Shown piece after piece: positions 1 to 63,873 of a stretch of 64,000 nt of DNA. The stretch's first letter is position 1; the number at the start of each line of letters is the position of its first letter. Where the stretch lies: NCBI RefSeq assembly GCF_040182565.1, contig NC_089895.1:1472001-1536000 (forward strand), given 5' to 3'. Source of the DNA: Anser cygnoides (Eukaryota; Chordata; Aves; Anseriformes; Anatidae). A model generated the notes under the pieces. That model did not search any database. It was not told the origin of the DNA and was given only the letters and a program-made list of their open reading frames with translations. Made by a program: the position numbers and the translations under genes.

Positions 1-955
1 CTGCTTTCCACCCAGACGCAGGGGGTGCCGCAGCCATGAAGCACAAAAGCTTAGAAACGAAGGCACAGCAGCCTGAAGAAATTGGGCTTTGCTAGCGAAC
101 ACGGAATTATTACTTGAACAGAATACTCCTGCCCACAAAGCCTCTCTAAACTAAGCTAATTCACAGGGATAGCTCGGTTATAAAAGCTGAAGTACGCAAA
201 GAGCACACTGCAGCTCCGTTACCCTGGACGGAAGAAATTCAGGCGTGCTTCACAGGCCCCACAGCCAAGAAACGCTGGCTGCCTCCAGGGAGAGAAAAAT
301 AGAGAAGGATTAAATTTATTCTGCAGGAAAAACACAAGCGAGACGACACATTTTAAGCCCGAAGATGACAAAACCCCAAAGCGGGAGCATCCACGTTAGT
401 CCCAAGGGACAGATAGCTCACAGACAATGCAGGAATTTCCCTGCAGAATCCCAACTACCTTTTTTTTTCCTCCTGGCCTCCATCTCCGCCACAGATACAC
501 GGAGCAGGCAAATACAGCAAAGCAAAGGGAACGCTACCAGCCACCATCTGAAATCCCAGGGCTTCCCAACAGGCTGGAGGAAAGCTCGGGATTACCAGGG
601 CTCAGCAATGGCTGTCGTCGGGGCTTTTGTTGCCGTTTTGACCCACTCAGAGAAACATCTTTTCCGCACGAACCCTCCCCTGCAGCATTCGCAGCCCAAA
701 TATTGCAGCACTGAGCTCATTTCGGCGAGCTGGCGGACGAAAACCGGCTACCGGTTAGCCCGGAAAACGGAGAGCGGCTAAATTTAGGAGGAACCTCGGC
801 GATGCGCTGCTAACAACGCCTCACTGCCCTTCTCCAAAAAGGGGGGGAGAGAGGGATGGAAGGGGGGTCGAGCCAAGCGCCGGGAGGGCCCCCCCAGACC
901 CCAATCCCGTCCCCCCAGACCCCAAACCCCGTCCCCCCCGCCTCCCCCGGCTCAC
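1..955 (-). other. IFFO2: IFFO2 intron 1 (5' part)
   Basis: This is non-coding sequence immediately downstream, on the minus strand, of the first IFFO2 exon. The intron begins with a good GTGAGC donor at 950-955 and runs off the left edge of the window. It holds a C-rich stretch near 880-950 adjoining the CpG island and a short T-run near 461-470. I see no conserved coding frame; the small ORFs present are unrelated to any family I recognise. Confidence 0.75.
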
Positions 956-1590
956 TTTCTCTTGTACTCGTCCCTCTCCCGCTTGACTTTGGCCAGCACG
1001 TTGTAGAGCGCCCGGATCTCGGGGGTGATGGTGTCGATCTGCACGCCGACGCCGTCCGGGTGGATCCAGGAGACGCCGGGGCCCTGCACCGTCTCCAGCC
1101 CCCCGCCGCCGGTGCGCCGCACCTGGGTGTAGCTCCAGATGGTCCCGGGCAGGCGGCCGTAATGCGGCGGGGCCGGGCCGGCCGAGGGGCCGCCCGCCAG
1201 CCCCGCGGCTGCCAGGGGGAGGCCGCCGTCGGTCTGCACGGCCTGGTCGCGGGAGAAGGTCTTGTAGCGCAGGCGGCGGTCGCGCTCGCACTGCTGGGCC
1301 GCCAGCTGCTTCTCCAGCAGCCGGTTGCGCCGCTCCAGCTCGTGCACCTTGGCCAGGAAGCAGCGGAACCGCACGTTCAGCCCTTTCAGCAGGTGGATGT
1401 TGGAGCCCAGGTCGTTCCGCAGCGCCGCCGTCACCGGCGGGCCGCCGGATACTCCCGGAGGGCCTCCCGAGCCGCCGGAGCCGCCGCCGCCGCCGGGGCC
1501 GGGGCCCAGCGGGCAGGGCGCAGCCCCGCCGGCCGCCGCCGCGCCGGGAGCGAAGGCTCGGGCCATCTCCCCGAAGAGCAGCGAGTTCAT
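956..1590 (-). CDS. IFFO2: IFFO2 first coding exon (intermediate filament family orphan 2), partial
   Basis: This encodes the N-terminal 211 residues plus two bases of a split codon of an intermediate-filament-like protein. The start at 1588-1590 gives MNSLLFGEMARAF, matching the family start MVNSLLFGEM. The frame stays open further upstream, so homology rather than an upstream stop decides this start. After a Gly/Ala/Pro-rich head (about residues 15-55) comes DLGSNIHLLKGLNVRFRCF, followed by the KVHELERRNRLLEKQL heptad region typical of the start of an IF rod (coil 1A). A Gly-rich linker and GRLPGTIWSYTQVRRTGGGG follow. The exon ends in TPEIRALYNVLAKVKRERDEYKR, the start of the next coil. 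The donor is AA|GTGAGC. Later exons lie left of the window. The protein is probably a nuclear or cytoskeletal filament-related protein of uncertain function. The paralogue IFFO1 is the main alternative, but the head sequence and the UBR4 neighbour favour IFFO2. Confidence 0.9.
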
Positions 1591-2009
1591 GGCGGGGGGG
1601 AGCGGGGCCGGGAGCGGCAGCGGGAGGAGGAGGAGGAGGGGAAGAAGAAGAAGAAGGACGGGGCGCCGCCGCCTCGCGCTCCTTGCGGCTGCCGCCGCCA
1701 CTGCCGCAGCCGCCGCCGCGGTACCGGCACCCAGCGGCCGGCGGCGCGGGGCGGGACCGGGGGCGGCTCCGCCCGGCCGCGCCCCCGGGGGCTGCGGGCA
1801 GCGCCGCGGCCACTCCCCCCCCTCCCCGGCCGCGTGGAGCCTCGCCGGCACCCGCCGGCAGCGAGGCCTGGGCCCGTGGGGGCCGGGGAGCCTGGGGAGC
1901 CGCCGCCTTCGGGCAGCAGCGGGGCCTCGGCCCGGCCTGGCTGCGGGCTTCCAGCACCGCCCGGCAGCGCCTCGCTGGGCCGGCCCAGCTCGGTCGGTTG
2001 GCGTGCAGG
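1591..2009 (-). promoter_or_regulatory. IFFO2: IFFO2 5'UTR and core promoter region with GC boxes
   Basis: This GC-rich DNA lies upstream of the IFFO2 start codon. An Sp1-type GC box (GGGGCGGG) is visible at 1748-1755, and further GGGCGG/CCGCCC cores lie at about 1760-1775. A (GGA)n(GAA)n purine tract at 1622-1657 becomes a pyrimidine tract in the transcript. The transcription start cannot be placed from sequence alone. The CR1 fragment begins at its upstream edge. Confidence 0.55.
1622..1657. repeat. (GGA)n-(GAA)n polypurine tract in IFFO2 5'UTR
   Basis: A run of GGA triplets passes directly into GAA triplets on the plus strand, about 32-68 nt upstream of the IFFO2 start codon. On the transcript strand it reads as TTC/TCC repeats. 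Uninterrupted triplet tracts of this type vary in length between individuals and can adopt unusual DNA structure. Confidence 0.8.
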
Positions 2010-2466
2010 GGGCCCAGAGAAGGGCAACGAAGCTGGTGAGGGGTCTGGAGAACAAGGCTTAGGAGGAGCGGCTGGGGGAGCTGGGGGTGTTCGGTCTGGA
2101 GAAGAGGAGGCTCAGAGGCGACCTGATCGCACTCTGCAGGTACCTTAAAGGGGGCTGTAGCGAGGCGGCACTGGTCTGTTCTCCCACGTGCCTGGTGACA
2201 GGACGACGGGGAATGGGCTAAAGTTGCGCCAGGGGAGGTTTAGGTTGGATGTTAGGAAGAACTTCTTTACCGAAAGGGTTGTGAGGCGTTGGGATGGGCT
2301 GCCCAGGGAAGTGGTGGAGTCACCGTCCCTGGAGGTCTTTAAGAGACGTTTAGATGTAGAGCTTGGTGATGTGGTTTAGTGGAGGACTTGCTAGTGTTAG
2401 GTCAGAGGCTGGACTGGGCGATCTTGGAGGTCTCTTCCAACCTGGATGGTTCTGGGATTCTCTGAC
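2010..2466 (+). mobile_element. CR1 LINE retrotransposon, 5'-truncated 3' fragment
   Basis: The plus strand carries the typical CR1 3' region. It starts with GCCCAGAGAAGGGCAACGAA and continues through GGAGAAGAGGAGGCTCAGAGG. The end of the reverse-transcriptase ORF follows: translation shows LKLRQGRFRLDVRKNFFTER at about 2221-2280 and then VESPSLEVFKRRLD. The fragment finishes with the CR1 tail (TTGGAGGTCTCTTCCAACCTGG, then TTCTGGGATTCTCTG). It is about 460 bp of a parent element several kb long, so it is a dead 5'-truncated copy. It has point differences from the consensus and an interrupted frame. It lies upstream of IFFO2 in the opposite orientation. Confidence 0.93.
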
Positions 2467-5400
2467 ACCCCAGGGCCGGCCCTCACGGTGCCCTCCGGCT
2501 GCGCCTTCCCAGCCCTGCCCCGGGCTGAGGGGAGCCGGCCGGCAGCGGGCTGAAGGCACAGGGGATGAGGTTGTCAGCCGCCATCAGAACCCTTGAAGCG
2601 TTGTTACAATCTGGTAATTAAGTTATTAAATAAGCGTTTCCCGCTTACTGCTGCTGGACCTCTGGGCCGCTCAGCAATCAACGCGATGGTTTAATTGAAT
2701 TGCGCGATCGCCGCGGCGTGTCCAAGAGGCGCCCAGCCGAGCAGCAGCACCGGGCTCAAAGATCGGCAGGGATCTCCTCCTGTGTGGTATAAATGGGCGG
2801 ATGGCTTTTGGAACAAAAGACGATGCTTTCAGGAGCTCTCGCAGCAAGCCTTGCAAAACCAACCCTTGTAGGTGTTGGGGGGCTCTCGGGTCACAGCGCG
2901 GCGCCTTTCCCACCACCCCCAGGATCCCGTGTGCGCACCTCCCGTGTTTGCCCAGCACCACCTGGAAAAAATGAACGTGCCAAGGCGGAGGCTCGCTGTT
3001 ACCGAGGTGACTCAAAGAAACACCCAAAGTGATCTTGCTGAGCGCGCAGTGCCCAGCTGCTGCCCGTGCTGGTGGCGCTGGCCGTCGAGGAGCAGCCGTC
3101 ACACCGTCCGCACGGAGCTGCAATGGCACCGACGCTGGGCAGGGCTCGGAGGACAGGCCCTGGCCTGGCCTGGGCTGGGCGACCCAGGCCCCGGGGCTTT
3201 CCCAGGACTGAAGCGGGTCCCAGGGCTGTGCGGCTGGGGAGCCCAGAGCGATGCACCTGTAGCTTGCATCACTCTGTGGGGTTTGCCACGACACCTTATT
3301 AATGGCAAGAATGTCCTCAGGTGCAGATACCGAGGTTACTGTTAGGAGCAGCAGTCCAGCAAGAGCAGATTTGGCCATTTACCCCAGGTCTGGGTAATCC
3401 TCCAGAATTCAGTGGTGACCCCTTGCATTGCTTTGAGCATCCTTTGGTGCTGCACCGCACCCTCTGCCGTGCTGAACAATGCACTATTTTTATTTTTATT
3501 TTTATTTCCTTAAGGAAGCAGGAAAACCTCAGAGAGTGAGTTCAGACGGGAACTCACTACCAAAGCTCGCTAATTAACAAGCCCCTCCACCAAGCCTAAT
3601 TGGCTTGGCACCACACCCAGGGTAAGGTCACTGCCAGCAGCCAGTGCAGTGAGTGAGCCTCTGGCATCCCTCAGCAGCCCCTCCCAAGGACAGACGGATT
3701 TCCCCACCATCCCAAATTAATGACACCGGCAACAATTAACAAGGATTAGGGCTCTTCGGGGAAAGCGGAGGCTTTGTTCCGTGAGGCTTTGCCCACCTGC
3801 GGTCCAGCACCATGTCAAAAGCTGAGAGCATGGGATACTGGGGCGGTGATTAGTGTCTTCCTATTTGGAGAGGTAGGAAAAGGGATGGGAAATGGTGCTA
3901 CTTCTGAACGCAGAAGCCATCCCGTGCCAGCACCGATTAAATCGTGGTGACCGCAGCTAGCCCTGCTAAGAATGATGCTTCCCATTTGTTTTCATTCTCA
4001 GCACAGAGGCAACATTTGCTTCAGCCCAAAGTGGGCTGGGGGGGAGAAGCTGCGCTGGGAGAAGTGGGCTGGCTTTGTCGTCATCGTGCACCTGCAGAGG
4101 CCTGGTTCTTACACTCCCTTGGTGCAGGCAAAAGGTTCGTGGTGCTGGGGGAGCGGCGTGGTACCCAAGGCTGGGCCGGAGCTGGCACCTGCCTGCACCT
4201 CTGCAGTCACATCTGATGGGACAACACCTACGGGACCCGCTCACATCAGCGCCTGGGATTGCCGGCTCAGTGCTAAGGGGCTCGGGAGCAGGTTCACAGC
4301 CAGTGCCAATGTTTTAACGCGTGGTAGCGTCCTTGGTGTGCAAACCTCAGCAACTATTTCAGGGCTGCTCTGTGCATCTGTGTAGTGGTCCTGTACTCAT
4401 TTTCTCGGTGCTTTGTTAGCCTGGAAGACACCGACCCAAGGGATTTGTCAGCTGAGCCCTGGTGCCCGGGAACATCCTTGCCCAGGGCTTTCTGCATCGT
4501 GCAAAAACCCAATGGCTGCAACATCACCCCCAAAAAACTCAGTGGCTGCTGTCCTCATGGCGTCATCCCCAGGGCTCTGCTTTCTTTGGGTTTTCCTTAA
4601 TGGCCACATTTGCTGGTCGGAGCCGAGGGATGGAAAGTGGTGATTTGCATGACCCAGGCTTTTTTTTTTTTACAAGAACTGACAGAATTTTTACAGGCAC
4701 CTCTCCAGGATGGGTATTTAACGTAGAGGATGCTGTACCTTACGGCCCTGCCAGCCACTGGGGGCAGACTGCAGGAAAACAGCTTCTCTGAGGGCGTAAT
4801 AATCATATATAACACAGACTTTGGAAAATAATGATAACAAACAATGCTGAAGGGGGTTATGAGGGACGGGACCATGTGGAAAGCCCCTATGGGGAGCACC
4901 TTGCACTCTGAACACCAAAAATATTTGGGGTGGGAGCTACCATTGCTCATGCAGAAGAGCCGCTGGAAGCTGCCGCAAGCAGCAGCGTGCTCCTCATTGC
5001 CTTCTGAGGAGCTCTCTCCTCCCCAAACTTGCCTTTTCTAAGCGTTTCATCCCACTGTATTTTCTACCTATTCCATTAGCACCATGTGAAATGCAAACAG
5101 CTGAGCTGAAACCCAGCACCTTCTCCCATTACAGCTCTGTTCGTTGGCCAGCCAGCTCCATTAACTTTTTCAGAGGTAAAAAAAATCTCAATTTGCCACA
5201 TTTGGTTTTCCTTTACATGCCAGCACTGCAAAGCAGAGTGCAGCTGCCCAGAAAGTCTGCCAGGAGCTCACTCCCACTCTTCCAAGTTTGCAAAATCTGC
5301 CCTCCAAGCACCACTGGTGCAGAAGACAGAGCTGGGCTGAGCGGCTTCAGCACCGGACTCATCCCCAGCCCCTCTGCCAGATCTGGCCCCTGCTGAATCT

Positions 5401-8400
5401 CTGCGCACCCAGGATTTTCCCAAAATTGTTGCCACGGGTGGAAGGACGCGTTTCCATCAGCATCACCTCCCACCCCAACCGTGCCCTGCGCAGGTGAGCC
5501 GGTGTTCCTGCCGGGATGTTTTCCACCCCGGCGATACCAATGTTTCCCTTCCGCATGGAGATGAGATAAATATTTTGGAAACAAATCTTCTGCGCCAGGT
5601 TCGACCTGAATGGCGGGTGAATTAAGGGGACAGGGATTCAGACACAGATAGGGATGCGTTGGGGAGAGCATCCGCCAGCCAGAGTGGTTGAGACACGTCG
5701 TGGGATGGCCTTGGAGACTGTGGCAATGTTCACTGCTTCCTCAGTAACCAAATATTTGCATCTGTATTGAGTAGGGCAGCAAATATGCCCCGATAAGCCT
5801 GTACAGGCCACTGCAGGTGTGCTTTAGCTCACACTAATTGCTTTGGCAATTCGTCAAGGATAATTGCAGGATGCCGCAGCATTAATTCCGCGTGCGCCCA
5901 AATCCCTGCTTTCAGTCCCATCAGTGCTAAGCTCCTGGGGGTGCCGTGCTGGCCAACCCAGGCACAGAACCACGCTGGGTGATTCCGTCCCCGTCCGCTC
6001 GTTTCTCCTTTGCTCCCCCTCACTCCGCACCGAGCGGAGCAGAGCACGCGTGGCCGTCCCACAGCATTCAGGTGCAGCTTCGGCTGCCTCTCGAAGGCTC
6101 TCGTCCACCCACTCAGCACCTTCATTCCTCGTGCTGTGGGATTTCAGCCCGGTACGTGCCCAGGATGGAGAAGAGCCGATGGCAGCACAAAGGTGCTGGA
6201 GCTGCCCCGTGCTCACTGACGTGGGCGCCACGTGCCGCCAGCTCTCCTCTCCCTACGAATCTGCACCGAGCTCAGGCACTTGCTGGCAGCCCCCCCGAAG
6301 GGCACAGCAGAAGAGCTTGTGGTGCTTCCCCGCTCGCACGCAGCCGGAGGACCTGCAGGCAGCAGCAGGAGCTCTGTACGCCGCCGAGCCAAAATTTCCC
6401 ACCCGAAACACAGCACTAACTCCTGCGGTGGCCAAAGGCCGGCTGGAGGCGTTGACGAGCGACTGGGAGCAAGCGCCGGGAGATGCCCAGCCAGCGCTGG
6501 TTTGCTGCTCCCCCGGCACTGGGCGCTTCTTGGCTCCCCGCTCCGCTCCCCAGCTGGTCCCCAGGGTCCAGCTCTTTGCTGCCCAGCCTTGAACCCGCTG
6601 CCCGGCCCCGTGCACCACCAGGGCTGACTCAGCTCGCTGGAGCCACTCTCCCTGCGGGTTTCCCAACGTCCCGGGGTGGAGCGCCCTGACAGACGCCTGC
6701 TCGTCAGTGACTGCCAGCCCGTGGATGTCTTTCCTCTGTGCTGGCCGCCTCAAGTCACTGAGCTCATTAAGGCAGAACTGCTGACGGCGGGCAAAGCGCG
6801 GAGCGAGGGATGAGAAATGCGACTGACCTGGAGATGGGGGAGCCGTGCCTTTAATGTCCGATTTCATCATTAGCAAATAGTTCTTTTTTCGTCATCAAAT
6901 AGGAGGAATAATTAAAGGATGGAGCCGGGCTGGATGTGTTTGTTCATTAAAAGGATTTAAAAAACGGCCCGGCAGAAGCTCCTTTTTGGTACCACCGCCA
7001 GCACACTGGCTGATCAGAGCCACCCGTTAGGGGTGGGAGCCCTGATTCTATGGGACCGGCACACGCGGGCACTGATTTCAGCTCTCCCTGCTCCCCGAGG
7101 CTGTGATTTCTCCACCCTCAAGGCCAGGAACCCAGCTCCCGAGCTGAAGCCCAAATCCCACTTAGGGAGAGGCAAACCCTTCGACAGCCCCCAACATCCA
7201 TCCCCCTGGCTGAAGCGTTTTCCCAGTCAAAGCCTTTCTGTTATTCCTCCCCCCCTCCTTCAGCACAAGCTGTTTGCCCAAATGCTGCTGCAAGGGGCTT
7301 CCCGTGCTGCTCACCACCCTGCCAGGCCTGCAGTTCAGTTTCCCAGCCCATGATTAAGAGAACTGCTCTAAAATCTCATCAGGGCAGCGGTGGCCAGTGG
7401 AGCAGGTGGCATTCCCACCCCCTGGACCTCGCACAGTGCTCGGGGTCCCCAAAACAACAACAAAAAAAACAATTCTCTTCGATGAAAAAGCTTGAAAATA
7501 CCCGCCCCGGGGCCCTGCTTGCCCACATCCCACGCACTGGGTGCCTGGGTGCTTTCCCACTGCCTTTAATCCTGTCCTTGCTGCGTGCTGGAGCCCCGTT
7601 AGAGGCATCGTGGCTACAGCCAGCAGCACAAGTGCGATGCAGCAGCGCAGGGGGAGTCGTGGGGCAGGGCCAGAGGCAGGGGCTCGGAGCGAACCTACAG
7701 TAAAGCACCTTTATTTTTAATATTTTACAGCTTGCACCTTTCTTTTGCTTTCTCCTCCAAGCCTTGCTGGAGCGCTGCCTGGTTTTACGCTGCCTCAAAA
7801 GCGAAACGCTTTCTTATTTCTATAAAGGCAAAGGAGCTTGCAACGGGCCTTAGGGGCAATAAATCGGGAGCTGTAGCTCTCCCTATCACCACTGCCAGAA
7901 AAATAAATAAAATAAAAATCTGGGGGTGGGGATTTAGCCTTTTTTTTTTCCCTCTTAGAAAGCAGGAAGGGGGCAACCACCCCTGGTTGTTGCATCTCCA
8001 CCTAGGAGGGGGCGCAGCCCTGAAGTGCTTTCACCTCAAAACCCCTCGAGCGTCTTTCCAGAAAGTTTACAGAAAGGTGGAAATTCTGTAAAAGACGTGA
8101 ATTTTGTCACCCGCAAACTGCGCTGTTTGCTGCAGGGGGTTTTGCTTGCCACGTTGAAGGAGCGCTTCTTGCATCGCGTGAGGAGTCGGGAAGGGTCGCG
8201 GAGTCCTGGGGAGCTCCTGCCGGGGGAAAACTGGGATGGGAGGCGGGGAGGAGCCTGGTGCAGGAACACCTTGAGCAGCATCCCGGCAGCGCCCCAGCAG
8301 AAACTGGGCCACAACAGGGGAAAGCGGCGGGGATTCGGTAGGAAAGGGAGCCTTCGGTGCCATAATACACACGGTGAGACTCCCTGGAATGTAGGCAGCA

Positions 8401-10793
8401 AGCTTCTTGCTCTGAATCTCTGCAGTGGTGCCCAAGAGCCCAGAACTTCTGTGGCGAGGCTCCACCGTGATCTTCCCAAAGGCACGATCGGAGCGTCCTG
8501 CCTGAAAAACAAGCCGTGAGGACACGCGCCTGGGGAGATAAATCACTTCTCCGTCGGAAAAACTCTGGGGAATCTTCCGCAGCGGCCAGACGCTGCCACT
8601 CGCAGGGTGTTTGTGCTCTGCAGTCGTAACCCCGTGGCTGGTTCAAAAACACATCCAGGCAATTGTGGCAAGAGACAAAGCAGAGGAGAGGAACTCGGCT
8701 CTAGACCTGGTTGGGAACGCTGGTACCAATGCAGAGGGTGGGATGAAGGCTTCCCGACCTCATAGGGCAGCCCAGGGACAGAGCATCCACTGTGGCAACC
8801 CGCAGGGAGCGATAAAACCATCTCAGCAGTGGCGGCAAATTAATTGAGGCTGGCAGGGGCCTTTGCACCCACTGCTGGCTCAAAATTAATTAACAAACAA
8901 CCACCCAGGTTTGACCCAGCATGAACAGGCACCACAATGAGTTCTGGTCGTCTTGGGGAACCTCTTAGCCACAAAGCCAGATGTGGAGCAATCACAGAGG
9001 TCACAGCCTTTCGGGCATCTAAGGATAGTTCCCAAAATGTCTTTCAAATAAACTGTCTGGGAGAGGGAGGTCGATATTAATGTCCTAGCGGTTTGTTTCA
9101 TGAACCTGAGCCACTTGTACCTGTTTTGAGGCAATTCTCCCCCTCCCAACTCCCTGGCTCCTCTTAGTTTAAGGAAAACACTTCCCAAAAATCTTTGCTG
9201 ACATCCCAGGCTGACCAATTCCCACCCACCCTGCTGGGGGTTTTACAGCCTGGAGTGCGTTGCCTTTGTGCAGCACTGCAAACAATTCAGCACCTGCCTC
9301 AGCTGAAGCTTTCCCAAACCTTTTTCAGTTCTTGCCCCTCTCTAGCTCTTCTGGGGTTGCTGCTGTTTGTCGTCAGTCCCTCCCAGGCTATTCTGCTGGC
9401 CAGAAGTGCTATCACGCTGCTTCCACCTTCTCAGACCAGGCTTCCCCATCAAGTCAGTCCTCTCGTGCTTCCGGCCCTTGATGCGATGACTTCATTTTCC
9501 AAAATTCATCTCTGGACCTTTGCAAAATCCTCCAGAACGGTTGGAGTTGTTTATTGCAATTTGACTTGTATCGATAAGGAGACAGTTTATGATCTCCTTT
9601 CAAAATCCTGCTTTTTTGCAGTTGTACAAACATCAGGCAAGAAATGGTCACCGCGTTCTGCTCCAGGTAAGCTTAAGGAGCTGCTGATACAATTCCACTG
9701 CTGGAGAAATATTTTGCTTGTATATACCATACCAGTTCCTGCAATGGCAGAGGATGTTTTCAAAGACCTGTGCCACCATACATGGAGTATAAACCAGGAT
9801 TTGCAACAGCAAAAGCCTGAGCTCTGTTGAAGTTACCTTGTTAGTGTGGGAAGACAGCGCACGAGGCGTTTGTCACATCCTCCTTTGGTTCAGTGAAGCA
9901 ACAGCTGCGAAGCAAAAGCCGAGGGGCTGCCTGGAACGCTGAGGCTGTGCTGAAGAGGAAAAGGTATTTCTCCATTTCTACCTTTCCAAAGGCAGCAAAG
10001 CAGCTTGGCATTCCTCCCTCCCAAGCCTCTGAACCATCCCATTACTAGTTCCTGTCCCGAGTTTAACCAGTCTTACACAATCTTACCCAAATAACAAAGT
10101 CAAAACGTGTTAGGGTTTCAGTCTTGCACCTCAACTCTCCCTATCATAAAAAGTTGCTTTCATGTTACCTATATACTGTTGCTTTCAGAAACTACACTGA
10201 CTTGAAAGGTCCTTCACTTGAAAGGGGATTTTAGTATTGTTCAAGCTACTGTGCTTACCAATACCAGAGTACAATCTGCACACCCACCCGTCAGCTATGC
10301 TACAGCTGCTTGTTTGGAGAGAAGACTGTTAGGTTTGACTTTACAGCGCTTTTAAAACAAAGGGAGTTTTTCTCTTTTATGTGGTGCAAGGGATATACCG
10401 CACGCTGGTTGGAAGCTTAATATTGCCATATTAAAGAGAAACCAACTACACACATTAATCCCCCTCCTGTACCTTCATAAAGCAAGACAGATTTACCCAG
10501 CTGACAAGAGATGAACCCAAACTCCTTGAGGTAACTTGCTATTCAGTGTTCCTCCCCAGAATCACATCCAACTGCCAGGAGGGAAATAAGCACCCATAGA
10601 GGCGAGAAGAGCCTTCAACCATCTGCTAATCGTCAAATCACAATACGTGCTCAACACTAACCAAAGGCATCAAATAGGTTGCCGAATTATCCAGCCTCTA
10701 AAATAATTATTATTTATGGGGCACTGCATGACGGGACTGCGTTAGGATTGCAGAAATTCAAGTTCAAACAGAGACGAGGAAGACAGGGAAAGC
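2467..10793. other. Intergenic region between IFFO2 promoter and UBR4 3' end
   Basis: About 8.3 kb with no gene I can support. The first 6 kb is moderately GC-rich with many overlapping short ORFs on both strands, none with a recognisable domain. A TTTTTA simple repeat is near 3485 and a T-run at 4660-4671. The longest ORF that no other feature explains is 211 codons at 9195-9830 (plus strand). The region is likely to contain regulatory DNA for IFFO2, but no element can be identified by eye. Confidence 0.6.
3485..3508. repeat. (TTTTTA)n simple repeat
   Basis: Four tandem copies of a TTTTTA-like unit are visible. This is a short low-complexity microsatellite in intergenic DNA. Confidence 0.8.
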
Positions 10794-10799
10794 TTTATT
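10794..10799 (-). terminator. UBR4: Distal candidate poly(A) signal AATAAA for UBR4
   Basis: The minus strand reads AATAAA here, 1,072 nt beyond the UBR4 stop codon. It could serve a long 3'UTR isoform. There is no direct evidence that transcription reaches this point. Confidence 0.3.
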
Positions 10800-11542
10800 A
10801 GATTCCAGCTTAACCACGTGTCAGCTGGGTTACAGGACAGCAGAGGTAATGGTGAAGGTAGGTTACCAGCACGCACAACTCAGTGAGAAAAGGCAAGGCT
10901 GTACTCAAAACAGGTACTTGGCTTCAAGTCAGGGCATGCACACCAAAACGCAAGCTTTTACTAGCGAAAGAGCAAGTGGCCAGCTCAAGAAGTGCGCAGG
11001 GTCTATTTTCCATGCATTCTTCAAAGCTGAAAATTTTACCAGATAGAAAACAAATCTGATGTGAGTAGCATCCCTCTGCGAGGTAACATCACCATCAGTA
11101 TGCTCCAACTGGCATGCTTGCTTTGAATACAGCCTTGGCGAGAATAAAGTCAGGAAAGAGCCCGTGATATGCAGCATGCCTTGGAGAGGGGTAACACCAA
11201 GTGCCAGGGGAGGTGACTGCAGCTGGCACAGCTCCCCTCACCCAGGTGAGGAAGGGGTGGAAGGATTCACTGTCCTTGCAATCCACGAGTCTCTAAGGCT
11301 CACATCCCACAATGGGAAACCTGCTCTGCATGTACAATCAGTAAACACAGCGCCAGTCTGCTGCTTTGTTCACTACAAGTCCTTTGTTTCCTGTGTCTCC
11401 TTGTCCAGACTACGGGCCAGAAAGAGCAGCAGCTCTGAGCCCTGAAAGAAGGAGCTCTGAAAGAAAAGATGGGAAAGAATTTGGCATTTAAGCTACTGCA
11501 TGGTTAAAATACTAGTCAAACCCATCTTACCCATTTGTTTGA

Positions 11543-11548
11543 TTTATT
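11543..11548 (-). terminator. UBR4: Proximal candidate poly(A) signal AATAAA for UBR4
   Basis: The first canonical AATAAA on the minus strand after the UBR4 stop lies 323 nt downstream. That would give a compact 3'UTR. Cleavage would be expected roughly 10-30 nt to the left. Confidence 0.6.
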
Positions 11549-11870
11549 TAACTTCAAAGAGGTGCACACTAAAGCATTAAGATTTACTGGTACGTATTCC
11601 TCTCTGTACAAGTTCTTTCAACCAGCTCAAATAGACAAGGCTTTACAGACAGAAGCAGTGAAATAAAAGATAAAACGAATCTAAATTCCAAATCACTCCA
11701 GGAAGAAAAACTGTAGAAAATATTAATAATAATTAAAAAAAGCAAACAAAACAAAAAACCAATAAACTGCAGCACTCCTCAGGGAAGGGACAGGCTGCAC
11801 AAGGAGGAACACAAAGGGATGGAAGGCAAGCTAGTGTAGTCTCTGCCCAACGCTTCTCTGTGCTGGCGGC
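11543..11870 (-). other. UBR4: UBR4 3'UTR (minimal)
   Basis: Untranslated sequence runs from the stop codon to the first poly(A) signal. It contains a U/AU-rich stretch (plus-strand A-rich 11715-11765). The downstream limit is inferred only from the hexamer. Confidence 0.5.

Positions 11871-63873
<52,003 letters not shown>

Larger units (their letters stand above)
860..2050. promoter_or_regulatory. IFFO2: CpG island over the IFFO2 first exon and promoter
   Basis: Sequence here is extremely GC-rich and dense in CpG dinucleotides, unlike the AT-richer sequence further right. It spans the first coding exon, the 5'UTR and the presumed core promoter of IFFO2. I see no TATA box at a sensible distance, which fits a dispersed CpG-island promoter. 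Exact boundaries were judged by eye. Confidence 0.8.

Noticed and set aside
821..2148. Long ORFs of 245-430 codons on both strands over the CpG island
   Set aside because: They are frame shadows in very GC-rich DNA. Only the minus-strand frame from 1590 to 956 shows intermediate-filament sequence.
2188..2379. 63-codon plus-strand ORF as a gene
   Set aside because: It is the remnant of the CR1 reverse-transcriptase C-terminus inside a dead LINE fragment.
5829..6876. Overlapping ORFs of 100-240 codons on both strands as an intergenic gene
   Set aside because: Ser/Pro/Arg-rich translations on both strands at once, no domain and no splice-linked neighbours; typical of GC-rich non-coding DNA.
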